NCBI GenBank assembly: GCA_937982565.1 | Contig: CALJLN010000047.1 | Location: forward strand, 62,001 to 126,000 | Direction of reading: 5' to 3' | Length of the DNA: 64,000 bases | DNA from: UBA2421 sp002343075 | GTDB taxonomy: Bacteria > Planctomycetota > Phycisphaerae > Tepidisphaerales > Tepidisphaeraceae | Part shown: piece after piece, positions 25,005-33,210 of the stretch | How the letters are laid out: the number at the start of each line of letters is the position of its first letter | Position numbering within the stretch: position 1 is the stretch's first letter | Made by a program: the position numbers and the translations under genes | Notes under the pieces: model-generated | Told to the model about the DNA's origin: nothing | Seen by the model: only the letters and a program-made list of their open reading frames with translations | Databases searched by the model: none

Positions 25005-26294
25005 ATGATGACGGCTGTGGAAACGAACACTTCAACTTCGACTCTCCCCAATCCCCTCAGCGCCGGGCCGTGTTGCCGGTTCTGCGCTGAGCCGTTGCGG
25101 CACACGTTTGTTGACCTGGGCACGAGCCCGCTATGCCAAAAGCACGTCACGCCGGCGCAGTTTGATCATGGCGAGCCGTTTTATCCGCTGCATGTGTATG
25201 TGTGCGAGAAGTGTTATCTCGTGCAGTTGCCTGCATACGTGTCGCGTGAAGCAATTTTCGACGGTGAGTACGCCTATTTCAGCTCGTACAGCGAGACGAT
25301 GCTCGCCCATGCCCGGGCGTATGTTGAGCAGATGACAGCCCGCTTTGGTCTGGGCGGCAGGAGCCGGGTGGTTGAGCTTGCCAGCAACGACGGTTACCTA
25401 CTGCAGTATTTCCTGGAAAAGAAGATCCCGTGTCTGGGCATCGAGCCGACCGCCAACACCGCCGCTGCGGCGCAGGAGAAGGGGGTGCCGACGATCGTGC
25501 GGTTCTTCGGCCGCCAGACCGCGCGCGAGGTGCTCGATTCAAACGGTCCCGCCGATCTGATCCTGGGTAACAACGTTCTGGCGCACGTTCCCGACATCAA
25601 CGATTTCGTCGGCGGAATGAAGATCCTGCTCTCGCCTGCGGGCGTGGTGACGATGGAGTTTCCGCAGTTGCTGCACCTGATCGACAAAAACTACTGGGAT
25701 ACGGTGTATCACGAACACTACTCGTACCTCTCATTCACCACCGTCGAGAAGATCTTTGCGGCGCACGGGATGGAACTGTTCGATGTCGATGAGATCGACA
25801 TCCACGGCGGGTCGATCCGCGTGTATGCCCATCACACGGACGACGGGACACATACTGTCAGCGAGCGCGTGCACGCAATGAAGGCGCGCGAACGTGCCGC
25901 TGGGCAGGGTGATCTCAAGAGTTATGCCGCGTACGGTAAACAAGTGGAAGAGCACAAACGGCAGATACTGTCCTGGCTCATTGAGCAGAAACGCGCGGGA
26001 AAGAAAGTCGTTGCATACGGTGCTCCGGGGAAGGGTAATACGCTCCTGAACTATTGCGGTATTCGTAGCGACTTCGTCGAATTCACCGTCGATCGTAGCC
26101 CGCATAAGCAGGGTAACTTCCTGCCTGGAACGCGCATTCCGATCCGCTCGCCCGATGAGATCATGGATGCCAAGCCCGATTTTGTGCTGATCTTGGTGTG
26201 GAACCTCAAAACCGAAGTGATGCAGCAGATGGCAGCGGTGCGGGAGTGGGGCGGGAAGTTTGTCGTGTTTATGCCCCAGTTGCAGGAATGCTAA
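25005..26294 (+). CDS. Nucleotide-sugar C-methyltransferase family protein
   Basis: A 429-residue SAM-dependent enzyme of the three-part sugar C-methyltransferase type. The N-terminal zinc-binding domain has CRFCAEPL, SPLCQKH and CEKCYLVQLP. The central Rossmann domain has VVELASNDGYLLQYF (SAM loop), NNVLAHVPDINDFV and the catalytic-region YHEHYSYLSF. The C-terminal domain has VVAYGAPGKGNTLLNY. The family adds methyl branches to deoxysugars linked to nucleotides. Tandem ATGs at 25005 and 25008 are likely starts; a GTG at 24969 is less likely. It heads the polysaccharide gene row. Confidence 0.88.
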   Translation: MMTAVETNTSTSTLPNPLSAGPCCRFCAEPLRHTFVDLGTSPLCQKHVTPAQFDHGEPFYPLHVYVCEKCYLVQLPAYVSREAIFDGEYAYFSSYSETMLAHARAYVEQMTARFGLGGRSRVVELASNDGYLLQYFLEKKIPCLGIEPTANTAAAAQEKGVPTIVRFFGRQTAREVLDSNGPADLILGNNVLAHVPDINDFVGGMKILLSPAGVVTMEFPQLLHLIDKNYWDTVYHEHYSYLSFTTVEKIFAAHGMELFDVDEIDIHGGSIRVYAHHTDDGTHTVSERVHAMKARERAAGQGDLKSYAAYGKQVEEHKRQILSWLIEQKRAGKKVVAYGAPGKGNTLLNYCGIRSDFVEFTVDRSPHKQGNFLPGTRIPIRSPDEIMDAKPDFVLILVWNLKTEVMQQMAAVREWGGKFVVFMPQLQEC

Positions 26295-26321
26295 AGGCTC
26301 GGCGAGCAATCTAACCACGCG

Positions 26322-27455
26322 ATGAAGACGACGATGACCATACAAACCGCAGACGACATTCTCCTGGACGACCTCAATACGCTTTGTAGCAAGACGCTCT
26401 CGAGCGAATTGAAGAAGCTGGCGGGCAAGTCGGTACTCGTCACCGGCGGAGCGGGGTTTCTTGGCTATTACCTTGTGCAGACCATTACGCACTACAACAC
26501 CCTCGCGGCCGCGAACGATCGAATTCGCCTGACGGTGTTCGACAATCTATCGCGTGGGGTGCCCGGTTGGCTCACATGTTTAACCGAGAACCGCGCGCTC
26601 ACACTCGTTCGCCACGATATGAAGCTGCCTTTGCCAAAGCCGCTGGGGCATTTTCACTGGATCATCCACGCAGCGTCGATTGCATCGCCTACCTATTACC
26701 GCATCGATCCGATCGGCACCATGGACGCCAACATCAACGGCCTGCGCAATCTGCTCGACTACGCCCTGCAGCGAAAGGAAAGCGGAGCACCAGTTGAAGG
26801 TATACTCTTCTTTTCGTCCAGTGAGATTTACGGTGATCCCGACGCTGCCAACATTCCCACTCGTGAAGACTACCGTGGTCTGGTTAGCTGCACCGGGCCG
26901 CGGGCGTGTTATGACGAAGCGAAGCGGTTCGGGGAGACACTGTGCGTGAATTTTGCCAAGCAGCACGGGGTGGCAGTGAAGACGGCCAGGCCGTTCAACA
27001 ACTACGGTCCGGGGTTGAAAATCACAGACGGCCGGCTTATCCCCGATTTCGCGCGAGATATCCTGAGTGGTCGCGACATTGTCATGCTATCCGACGGCAC
27101 ACCAACGCGCACGTTCTGCTATTCGGCCGACGCGATTCAGGGTTACATGAAGATTCTGGTCAAGGGCGCTCCCGGCGAGGCATACAACATCGGAACCGAA
27201 ACGCCTGAAATCAGCGTGGCCGAGTTGGCCGAGAAAATGATCGCCTTGAGCCGTGAACTGTTTGGATACAGGGGAAAGCTGGAACGTAAGCAGAGCCGCG
27301 ACAAGGAGTACCTGATTGACAATCCAAATCGCCGCTGCCCGGTCATTGAGAAAGCGCGCTCGCACCTCGGATATGAGCCGCTGATTTCGCTCGATGAGGG
27401 TCTACGCAGGTCGTTGATCTGGTACAGCGGAAATCGTGATGCCGAGGAGAAGTAG
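26322..27455 (+). CDS. SDR nucleotide-sugar enzyme, UDP-glucuronate decarboxylase-like
   Basis: A 377-residue extended short-chain dehydrogenase. The NAD-binding motif is VTGGAGFLGYYL, and the active site is FSSSEIYGDPD plus CYDEAKRFGETLC (YxxxK). ARPFNNYGPGL and TRTFCYSADAIQGYM are typical of UDP-glucuronate decarboxylase (UDP-xylose synthase), and the SEIYGDP/GPRACYDEAKR wording favours it over a 4,6-dehydratase. About 35 residues precede the nucleotide-binding motif. Its neighbour Ugd would supply UDP-glucuronate. The exact product is inferred. Confidence 0.8.
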   Translation: MKTTMTIQTADDILLDDLNTLCSKTLSSELKKLAGKSVLVTGGAGFLGYYLVQTITHYNTLAAANDRIRLTVFDNLSRGVPGWLTCLTENRALTLVRHDMKLPLPKPLGHFHWIIHAASIASPTYYRIDPIGTMDANINGLRNLLDYALQRKESGAPVEGILFFSSSEIYGDPDAANIPTREDYRGLVSCTGPRACYDEAKRFGETLCVNFAKQHGVAVKTARPFNNYGPGLKITDGRLIPDFARDILSGRDIVMLSDGTPTRTFCYSADAIQGYMKILVKGAPGEAYNIGTETPEISVAELAEKMIALSRELFGYRGKLERKQSRDKEYLIDNPNRRCPVIEKARSHLGYEPLISLDEGLRRSLIWYSGNRDAEEK

Positions 27456-27522
27456 CATGGGTCTTCGATTCGCGCGTCTTCTCGATTCAAAGCAAGCATC
27501 CGATTGAATATCGGTGTTATAA

Positions 27523-28872
27523 ATGAAGGTATCAATCATAGGTTCGGGTTATGTCGGGCTGGTCACGGGCGCGTGCCTCGCGGATCGCGGTCATCGCGTT
27601 GTTTGCGTTGACATTGACCAGCGCAAAGTGGATGCGATCAACGCCGGCGTCTGCCCGATTCACGAAAAGGGATTGCCGGAGATCATAGCTCGGCACGCCG
27701 GGAGCGGTTTGACAGCGACAGCCGACCTCTCGGCGGCGGTGCGGGGGTCGGAGCTAACTCTCATCGCAGCCCCGACGCCCTTCGACGGAAAGGTGATTGA
27801 TCTAACATTCATCAAGCAGATCGCAACGCAGATTGGCAACGCGCTGAAGGCCAAAGCGGGTTATCACGTCGTCGTGGTAAAGAGCACGGTCGTTCCCGGT
27901 ACAACTGATGACGTCGTAGGCGCGCTGATCGAGGAGGCCAGTGGCAAGCTGCGCGGCGAGCAGTTTGGGCTGGGAATGAACCCGGAATTTTTAAGCGAAG
28001 GCGTGGCAGTTCATGACTTCATGAACCCCGACCGGATCGTTCTCGGCGGAATTGACGCGCGCACACAGGACGCGATCGCCGAGTTATACGCGAGTTTTGA
28101 GAGCGTCCCCCTCATTCCCTGCAACAACGCCACCGCGGAGATGATCAAGTACGCCAGCAACGCGTTACAGGCATCAATGATCAGTTTCGCCAACGAGATT
28201 GCCAACATCTGTGAGGGCATTGGCGCCGTCGATGCACTCGATGTGATGCGCGGTGTGCATGCGATGAAGGAGCTTACGGTCCATGCCGATGGCCGGCGGG
28301 TTCGCTCGCCAATCACCAGTTTTCTGTCGCCGGGGTGTGGCTTTGGAGGCAGTTGCTTTCCGAAGGACGTGAAGGCCCTCAACGCACATGCCGCGGCCCT
28401 GAATGTTGACACGCCCCTGCTCGCCGCGGTCCTTGCGATCAACGCCGAGCGGCCCAAGCGGCTGGTTGACCAGGCCGAGGCCGCGCTGGGCGGCTTGAAG
28501 GGCAGACGGGTCGCAGTGCTCGGACTGGCATTTAAGCCAGAAACAGATGATTTGCGAGAGTCTCCGGCACTGTCGATCGTAAGGGAGTTGCAGCGGCGAG
28601 GTGCAAGTGTTGTCGCGTTTGATCCGATCGCCAACGAGGCGGCGAAGCGCGCGCTTGACGACAGCCCGCCTGAGTTTGCCGCGAGTCTTGAGGGGGCAAT
28701 TGAAGGTGTGGAGGCCGTGGTCCTCGTGACGCGCTGGGCCGAGTTTGCCTCGCTGGGGGAGAGACTGCTAAAGCAGGGCAGTCAAGCTGTCGTCATCGAC
28801 GGCCGCCGATTGATAGATCCACAATCGGTGCATCGATACATCGGGGTCGGTTTGAAGGGAGAACGGTCATGA
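27523..28872 (+). CDS. ugd: UDP-glucose 6-dehydrogenase
   Basis: Oxidises UDP-glucose to UDP-glucuronate with two NAD+. The 449-residue protein has the N-terminal NAD motif IIGSGYVGLVTGACLADRGH, MNPEFLSEGVAVHDF, the catalytic Cys in PGCGFGGSCFPKDV near residue 270, and the C-terminal UDP-binding domain (GLAFKPETDDLRESPAL). Its stop overlaps the next start by four bases (ATGA), so it is translationally coupled to the cytidylyltransferase. Probably cytoplasmic, feeding exopolysaccharide precursors. Confidence 0.95.
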   Translation: MKVSIIGSGYVGLVTGACLADRGHRVVCVDIDQRKVDAINAGVCPIHEKGLPEIIARHAGSGLTATADLSAAVRGSELTLIAAPTPFDGKVIDLTFIKQIATQIGNALKAKAGYHVVVVKSTVVPGTTDDVVGALIEEASGKLRGEQFGLGMNPEFLSEGVAVHDFMNPDRIVLGGIDARTQDAIAELYASFESVPLIPCNNATAEMIKYASNALQASMISFANEIANICEGIGAVDALDVMRGVHAMKELTVHADGRRVRSPITSFLSPGCGFGGSCFPKDVKALNAHAAALNVDTPLLAAVLAINAERPKRLVDQAEAALGGLKGRRVAVLGLAFKPETDDLRESPALSIVRELQRRGASVVAFDPIANEAAKRALDDSPPEFAASLEGAIEGVEAVVLVTRWAEFASLGERLLKQGSQAVVIDGRRLIDPQSVHRYIGVGLKGERS

Positions 28873-29681
28873 AAGTAGTCCTCTTTTGCGGCGGGATGGG
28901 GCTTCGGCTCCGTGATTTTTCTGACAGTATCCCCAAACCAATGGTGCCGATCGGCTATCGCCCGATTCTGTGGCATCTAATGAAATACTACGCACACTAT
29001 GGGCATAAGGACTTTATCCTTTGCCTCGGCCACAAGGCAGATGTCATCAAAGAGTATTTCCTCAACTACAACGAGGCCGCAAGTAATGATTTTGTGCTGC
29101 GCAAGGGCGGGCACGACATCCAACTTTTGAGCAATGACATTAGCGACTGGACAATCACGTTCGTCGACACAGGCCAAAACAGCAATATCGGCGAGCGGCT
29201 GACGAAGATAAAACCGTATCTTGAGGGGGAGGAGATGTTCCTCGCTAACTATTCGGACAATGTCACCGATGCTCCGCTGCCGGACATGATCGAGCATTTG
29301 CGCTCGCAGCCGGACAAACTCGCGAGTTGCATTAGCGTTCGACCTTGCCACACCTTTCACGTCTGGGAAAGCGATGAGCGGGGTGAGGTTCGAAGCGTTC
29401 GGCCGATCACCGACGCCGATGTGTTCATGAACGGCGGATTCTTCGTGTTCCGCAAGGAGTTCTGGAACTACATCAATCCCGGCGAAGAGATTGTGAACGA
29501 ACCGTTTGCCAGACTCATTGCGGCCAAGCGACTGAGCACGTTTAAGTGGAATGGATTCTGGGCCTGCATGGATACCTTTAAGGAGAAGATGACGCTAGAA
29601 GATTTGCACCAGAAGGGTAAGGCACCATGGATGGTCTGGAATGGCAACGGCGGCAAGGGCACGCATGCCAGGTCTGCCTAA
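28869..29681 (+). CDS. rfbF: Glucose-1-phosphate cytidylyltransferase
   Basis: Makes CDP-glucose from CTP and glucose 1-phosphate. The 270-residue protein starts MKVVLFCGGMGLRLRDFSD with the nucleotidyltransferase signature, followed by PKPMVPIGYRPILWHLMKYY. GHKDFILCLGHKADVIKEYF is characteristic of RfbF. The C-terminal half has MNGGFFVFRKEFW and WACMDTFKEKMTL. It normally pairs with CDP-glucose 4,6-dehydratase (rfbG), which is not in the window. Coupled to ugd by ATGA overlap. Confidence 0.9.
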   Translation: MKVVLFCGGMGLRLRDFSDSIPKPMVPIGYRPILWHLMKYYAHYGHKDFILCLGHKADVIKEYFLNYNEAASNDFVLRKGGHDIQLLSNDISDWTITFVDTGQNSNIGERLTKIKPYLEGEEMFLANYSDNVTDAPLPDMIEHLRSQPDKLASCISVRPCHTFHVWESDERGEVRSVRPITDADVFMNGGFFVFRKEFWNYINPGEEIVNEPFARLIAAKRLSTFKWNGFWACMDTFKEKMTLEDLHQKGKAPWMVWNGNGGKGTHARSA

Positions 29682-29682
29682 G

Positions 29683-30321
29683 ATGACTTCTTTCTTTGAC
29701 CCATCTTGTATCCACCGCCTACTCTGCCTCGGCGCGCATTGCGACGATATCGAGATCGGAGCGGGCGCGACCATTTTGCGCCTTCTAGACCTCAAGCCCG
29801 ATTTGCAGATTCGATGGGTAGTCTTTGGTGCGCAAGACCCGGTTCGCAGGGAGGAGGCGGCGCGTGCTGCAAAGTTGTTTGCACCCAACGCGTCCGTTGA
29901 ACTACTCGATTTTCGAGATGCCTTCATGCAGTACGATGGTGCGCGGCTGAAGGAATCCTTTGAGGAGCTGAAGAGGGGCTTTTCGCCCGACCTTATTTTC
30001 ACCCACCATGACGACGACCGCCATCAGGATCACCGACTCATCAACCAGTTCACATGGAACACATGGCGGAATCACGCGATCTTGGAGTACGAGATCTTCA
30101 AGTACGACGGCGACCTTGGTCGGCCCAACCTGTTCTCGCCTGTGTCGCAGGAGCATGTGAATCGGAAGATTGAGCACCTGCATGCAGCGTTTCAGTCGCA
30201 GGCTTCGAAACAGTGGTTTACTCCGGACGTGTTTACAAGTCTTATGCGGCTAAGGGGCGTAGAGAGTAACTCGCCGTCGCGTTTCGCCGAGGCATTTTTT
30301 GCGCGTAAGATTCTCCTGTGA
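29683..30321 (+). CDS. PIG-L family deacetylase
   Basis: A 212-residue LmbE/PIG-L-type metal-dependent N-deacetylase, probably acting on an N-acetyl sugar in the polysaccharide pathway. The zinc site appears as CLGAHCDDIEIGAGAT near the N-terminus and THHDDDRHQDHRL near residue 115. The His in the first motif is followed by Cys rather than Pro, which is unusual. Start ATG 29683 is one base after the rfbF stop; an ATG at 29665 with AAGGG six bases upstream would overlap rfbF by 17 bases and is equally possible. Confidence 0.83.
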   Translation: MTSFFDPSCIHRLLCLGAHCDDIEIGAGATILRLLDLKPDLQIRWVVFGAQDPVRREEAARAAKLFAPNASVELLDFRDAFMQYDGARLKESFEELKRGFSPDLIFTHHDDDRHQDHRLINQFTWNTWRNHAILEYEIFKYDGDLGRPNLFSPVSQEHVNRKIEHLHAAFQSQASKQWFTPDVFTSLMRLRGVESNSPSRFAEAFFARKILL

Positions 30322-30364
30322 CCCAGCGCATCGAACAGCCGCGGAGGGCAGGAGTCGGATTCTG

Positions 30365-31564
30365 TTACACAAGAGGGACCAAATCCGGGGTAAGCCCCAG
30401 GGCGGTGAGCGACTGCCGGATTTCGTCGAGATAAATGGGGTTCATCACGATCACGCGGCTGGGCCTGATCTCTAACAGCTCGGCCGGGGCGACTATCTCA
30501 TGTCCGCTTCCGGGAAGATACGTTCCCTGCTTTGCGGGGTTGATATCGACAACGGCTTGCACCGAACTTCCGGCACCAAGCGTGGAAAGAAACCCAACCG
30601 CTTTGCTGCCTGAACCCCAAATCACCGACTGACCGGAACTGTTCTGGAGCTGCTCGCTCCACCAACTCAGCCGCTGCGAGCACTTATCGACGAACGCTGC
30701 CAGCGAATCAGCAGCCGCCAGCGGTGTTGATTTCGGCTTTGCGTTAGCGGGCGTCGGGGCCATCGCTGAGGGCCGAGCTTCGGTGACTAGATATTGCCCG
30801 CCGAACTCCAGTCGATGATCAATCACTGCGAAGCCTGCTAGGCGGAGCGCACTGGGCAGGCTCGTCGCATCAAAATATGAGCAATGCTCGTAGTAGATAT
30901 CCCAGAAAGCAGCCTCGCTCATCACACGCTGGTTATCAGGCACTTCAATCGCCACAACCGTCTGTGTGTCCTGGGCAAGGCTAGCCCTGATGCTCTTCAA
31001 GAACACTGACACATCTGGAATGTGTTCAAGGGTGTGGCGGCAGATGATGAAATCGGGCTGAAGGTGGTACCACTTCGGCCCAAACTTTTCGGCGATCAGA
31101 TCCACGCGTTCTGACTTGAATCGTGATGGTTCAACGATGGGGTCAAGCCCCCAGCCCGTGGCACCCGCGGCATCACAGAGCATCGTGATGAACTCGCCCT
31201 GTCCGCAGCCGATTTCGAGGACTCTTTTGCCTCGGAGTTCGTACCGATCAATCCAGTCCTGCGCAAGTTGCTGCGCAAACTTACCAAATGTTGGTGAACA
31301 AGCTTGTGTCGCCTCATAGCGGGCCGACAGTTGCTGCGATGCAGGATCAAACGCTGTATTCGTGATGAAACCACACGCAGCACAATGAGCCAGCCGGAGA
31401 GCACCACATGGCCAGCCTATGGCGTCCGGTCGAGTGGGCATGAGCAGGTTGCTCGACGTGGGCACATTGTCAACTTGATAAAAGTGCTCCAATCCCCTCG
31501 CCGCGCAAGCCGGACATGGGGCAGCGGCGTCATGGTGGCGGTCAAAACTCGGCATCGGCATCAT
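30365..31564 (-). CDS. Sugar C-methyltransferase-like protein, coupled to the Ubl operon
   Basis: A 399-residue protein with the same three-part layout as the methyltransferase at 25005: N-terminal zinc-binding CPACAARG and CAACGFITN, SAM domain (RVLEIGCGQGEFITML, ICRHTLEHIPDVSVFL, YYEHCSYFD), and a C-terminal domain with VIWGSGSKAVGFLSTLG. Its ATG at 31564 overlaps the stop of the E2-like gene (ATGA), so it is translated with the ubiquitin-like operon. By family it should act on a sugar, and it lies back to back with the polysaccharide genes. It may be a neighbour caught on the same transcript or a real member of the Ubl pathway. Confidence 0.85.
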   Translation of the reverse strand: MMPMPSFDRHHDAAAPCPACAARGLEHFYQVDNVPTSSNLLMPTRPDAIGWPCGALRLAHCAACGFITNTAFDPASQQLSARYEATQACSPTFGKFAQQLAQDWIDRYELRGKRVLEIGCGQGEFITMLCDAAGATGWGLDPIVEPSRFKSERVDLIAEKFGPKWYHLQPDFIICRHTLEHIPDVSVFLKSIRASLAQDTQTVVAIEVPDNQRVMSEAAFWDIYYEHCSYFDATSLPSALRLAGFAVIDHRLEFGGQYLVTEARPSAMAPTPANAKPKSTPLAAADSLAAFVDKCSQRLSWWSEQLQNSSGQSVIWGSGSKAVGFLSTLGAGSSVQAVVDINPAKQGTYLPGSGHEIVAPAELLEIRPSRVIVMNPIYLDEIRQSLTALGLTPDLVPLV

Positions 31565-32190
31565 TCCATCGTGCTCGGTCGCATGTTGCGCGGGTCCAGG
31601 GGGAGTTTTTTCTGGTTTAGGTCGGCCCACATAGCCGCTTCGCCGTCCAGCGGGCTGCGGATATTATACGCTTGATAGCCTAGCATCTCCGCGATTCGCA
31701 CAATCAGGTCGGTGAGTCTCTCTCCGGCTGTCCAGTGGTCGCCCACGCAGATCGTGCTTTCATCAATGTTAGGATGAAACGCAGGCGTGAGCATAGAGCA
31801 TTTCGGGCTGAGTCTCGGATAATCGCTCGTGAGTTGAATGAGCACGCGGTGGTCCATTCGCTCGATGGGTTTGCCCTTTGAATCGCGCGCCAGGCTCTTC
31901 ACGCTATACTCAATCTCATACCCATCCGGGGGGCTCCCCGATTGCTTGACGATACGTATATGTGGGCAATTGCCGAAAATCTGCGTGATCGACTCAGCAT
32001 CGGCAAGCAGACGCCGGGCGCGCGGGGACATTTTCAAATCAACTGAGCTTTGGGGCCTTTGTCCGGTCGTCTGCGAGGGAACAGGAACTGTAAGCGTGTT
32101 GCCACATCCCTTGCATTTGGCTTGTCGGCCAGCATAGGCATCGGGCACGTCGAACCGCTTCTCGCAGTGTTTACACTTAAAAGAGATCAT
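31561..32190 (-). CDS. E2-like ubiquitin-conjugating enzyme with N-terminal zinc ribbon
   Basis: A 209-residue protein. Residues 1-31 form an MJ0042-type zinc ribbon (Cys 6, 9, 26, 29). After a linker, residues about 55-190 read as a UBC fold: beta strands (YEIEYSVKSL, RVLIQLTSDYPRLSPK), then PAFHPNIDESTICVGDHW, where His139-Pro-Asn141 match the E2 HPN motif and Cys148 sits where the catalytic Cys belongs. A helix follows (LTDLIVRIAEML). The role would be to accept the Ubl from the E1 at 35245 as a thioester. Start ATG 32190 overlaps the stop of the FHA-RING gene (ATGA). The UBC call rests on motifs read by eye. Confidence 0.82.
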   Translation of the reverse strand: MISFKCKHCEKRFDVPDAYAGRQAKCKGCGNTLTVPVPSQTTGQRPQSSVDLKMSPRARRLLADAESITQIFGNCPHIRIVKQSGSPPDGYEIEYSVKSLARDSKGKPIERMDHRVLIQLTSDYPRLSPKCSMLTPAFHPNIDESTICVGDHWTAGERLTDLIVRIAEMLGYQAYNIRSPLDGEAAMWADLNQKKLPLDPRNMRPSTME

Positions 32191-33134
32191 TTGCCGATCA
32201 ACTGTCCCGGAAAAATCTGCATCCACCAGTAAAGGCTTGCCAATACTCCCGCGGCGGTGCCGAGGAGCGACACCACGACCGCGGCCAGAAGCAGCATGCG
32301 CTTCTGCCCGCCGCGTACGAGTAGGTAGCCAAACGCTATCACGCCGACAATAAAAGCAGGCGCGCCGAAGCCGAGCAGCCCAACAAGCGACGCCACCACC
32401 GCCGCAGCCAGGAGCGGAATCTCAACCGCTCGTGGTTCGGGCGGGGTTGCCAGCAACTCGAGGCCTGTCTGATCGACTTGATCAATTTCCACGTCGGTGC
32501 CGTCAGCTAGTTTCTCTGCCAGCACGTTTACCTGAGAACACCCGTAGGCCGCACAGCCTTTGTTTTCTCGCCAGCAGTCAGCGTGATAGGCGACGCCGCA
32601 GGCCGGGCAAGTTGTGGAGGCTTCGCTGAATTGGATCTTCCACTGACAAACGCCGCAAATCTGATGCCGTGTGGGCGGCGGGGGGAGTTCGCCGGGGCAT
32701 TTCACGCTTCGCCTGCATTTTGGGCAGATCGTGCTCGAACCTGCCGCGCCGCGGGGCGCCCAGAGTCGCGCGCCGCACTCACAGGCGAAAATGACGCCAG
32801 CCACCTCGGCGGCGTCGACGCTCGGCGCTTCGATTTCCAGTTCAGGATCGCGCGCGTGAAATGCAATTGTCGCCGGGCCGACTTGGAAGATATCGCCGTC
32901 TCGCAGCAGGCGCGGTTCGGCAAGCTTGTCCCCGGCGATGAGCACACCATTCCGACTATCATTATCGCCGACCGTTACCGCAGCGTCTCCCGCCGGCTCG
33001 ACCCAGGCGTGTTGTCGCGAAACAATCGGATGGCTGATGATAATCTGGCACTCGTTATCACGACCGATCCACACCCGGCCATTCACAGGGGTAGACCAAC
33101 GTTTGCCAGCATGTTCGACTATCAGCATTGACAT
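32187..33134 (-). CDS. FHA-RING-like zinc finger membrane protein, candidate E3 ligase
   Basis: A 315-residue protein in three parts. Residues 1-95 are an FHA domain with the phosphothreonine-binding residues intact (GR at 24-25, SRQH at 39-42, RNG at 61-63). Residues 118-146 hold a first Cys cluster (CECG, CPKC). Residues 160-199 form a treble-clef finger with ligand order C-x2-C, C-x2-C, H-x2-C, C-x4-C, a RING/PHD-like pattern. Two or three membrane helices occupy about 241-303. It lies between the other FHA protein and the E2 in the operon, so it is a candidate E3 that could recruit phosphorylated targets at the membrane. Prokaryotic RING families with membrane helices and Ubl/E1/E2/JAB neighbours have been described (Prok-RING in Pfam, from memory). 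Confidence 0.8.
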   Translation of the reverse strand: MSMLIVEHAGKRWSTPVNGRVWIGRDNECQIIISHPIVSRQHAWVEPAGDAAVTVGDNDSRNGVLIAGDKLAEPRLLRDGDIFQVGPATIAFHARDPELEIEAPSVDAAEVAGVIFACECGARLWAPRGAAGSSTICPKCRRSVKCPGELPPPPTRHQICGVCQWKIQFSEASTTCPACGVAYHADCWRENKGCAAYGCSQVNVLAEKLADGTDVEIDQVDQTGLELLATPPEPRAVEIPLLAAAVVASLVGLLGFGAPAFIVGVIAFGYLLVRGGQKRMLLLAAVVVSLLGTAAGVLASLYWWMQIFPGQLIGK

Positions 33135-33210
33135 GTCGCCCGCGATTCAAGTTGGCCACGATTCATCCAACAGAGCGAAACCTGCCACATCATCACGACC
33201 TCCCGTGAGT

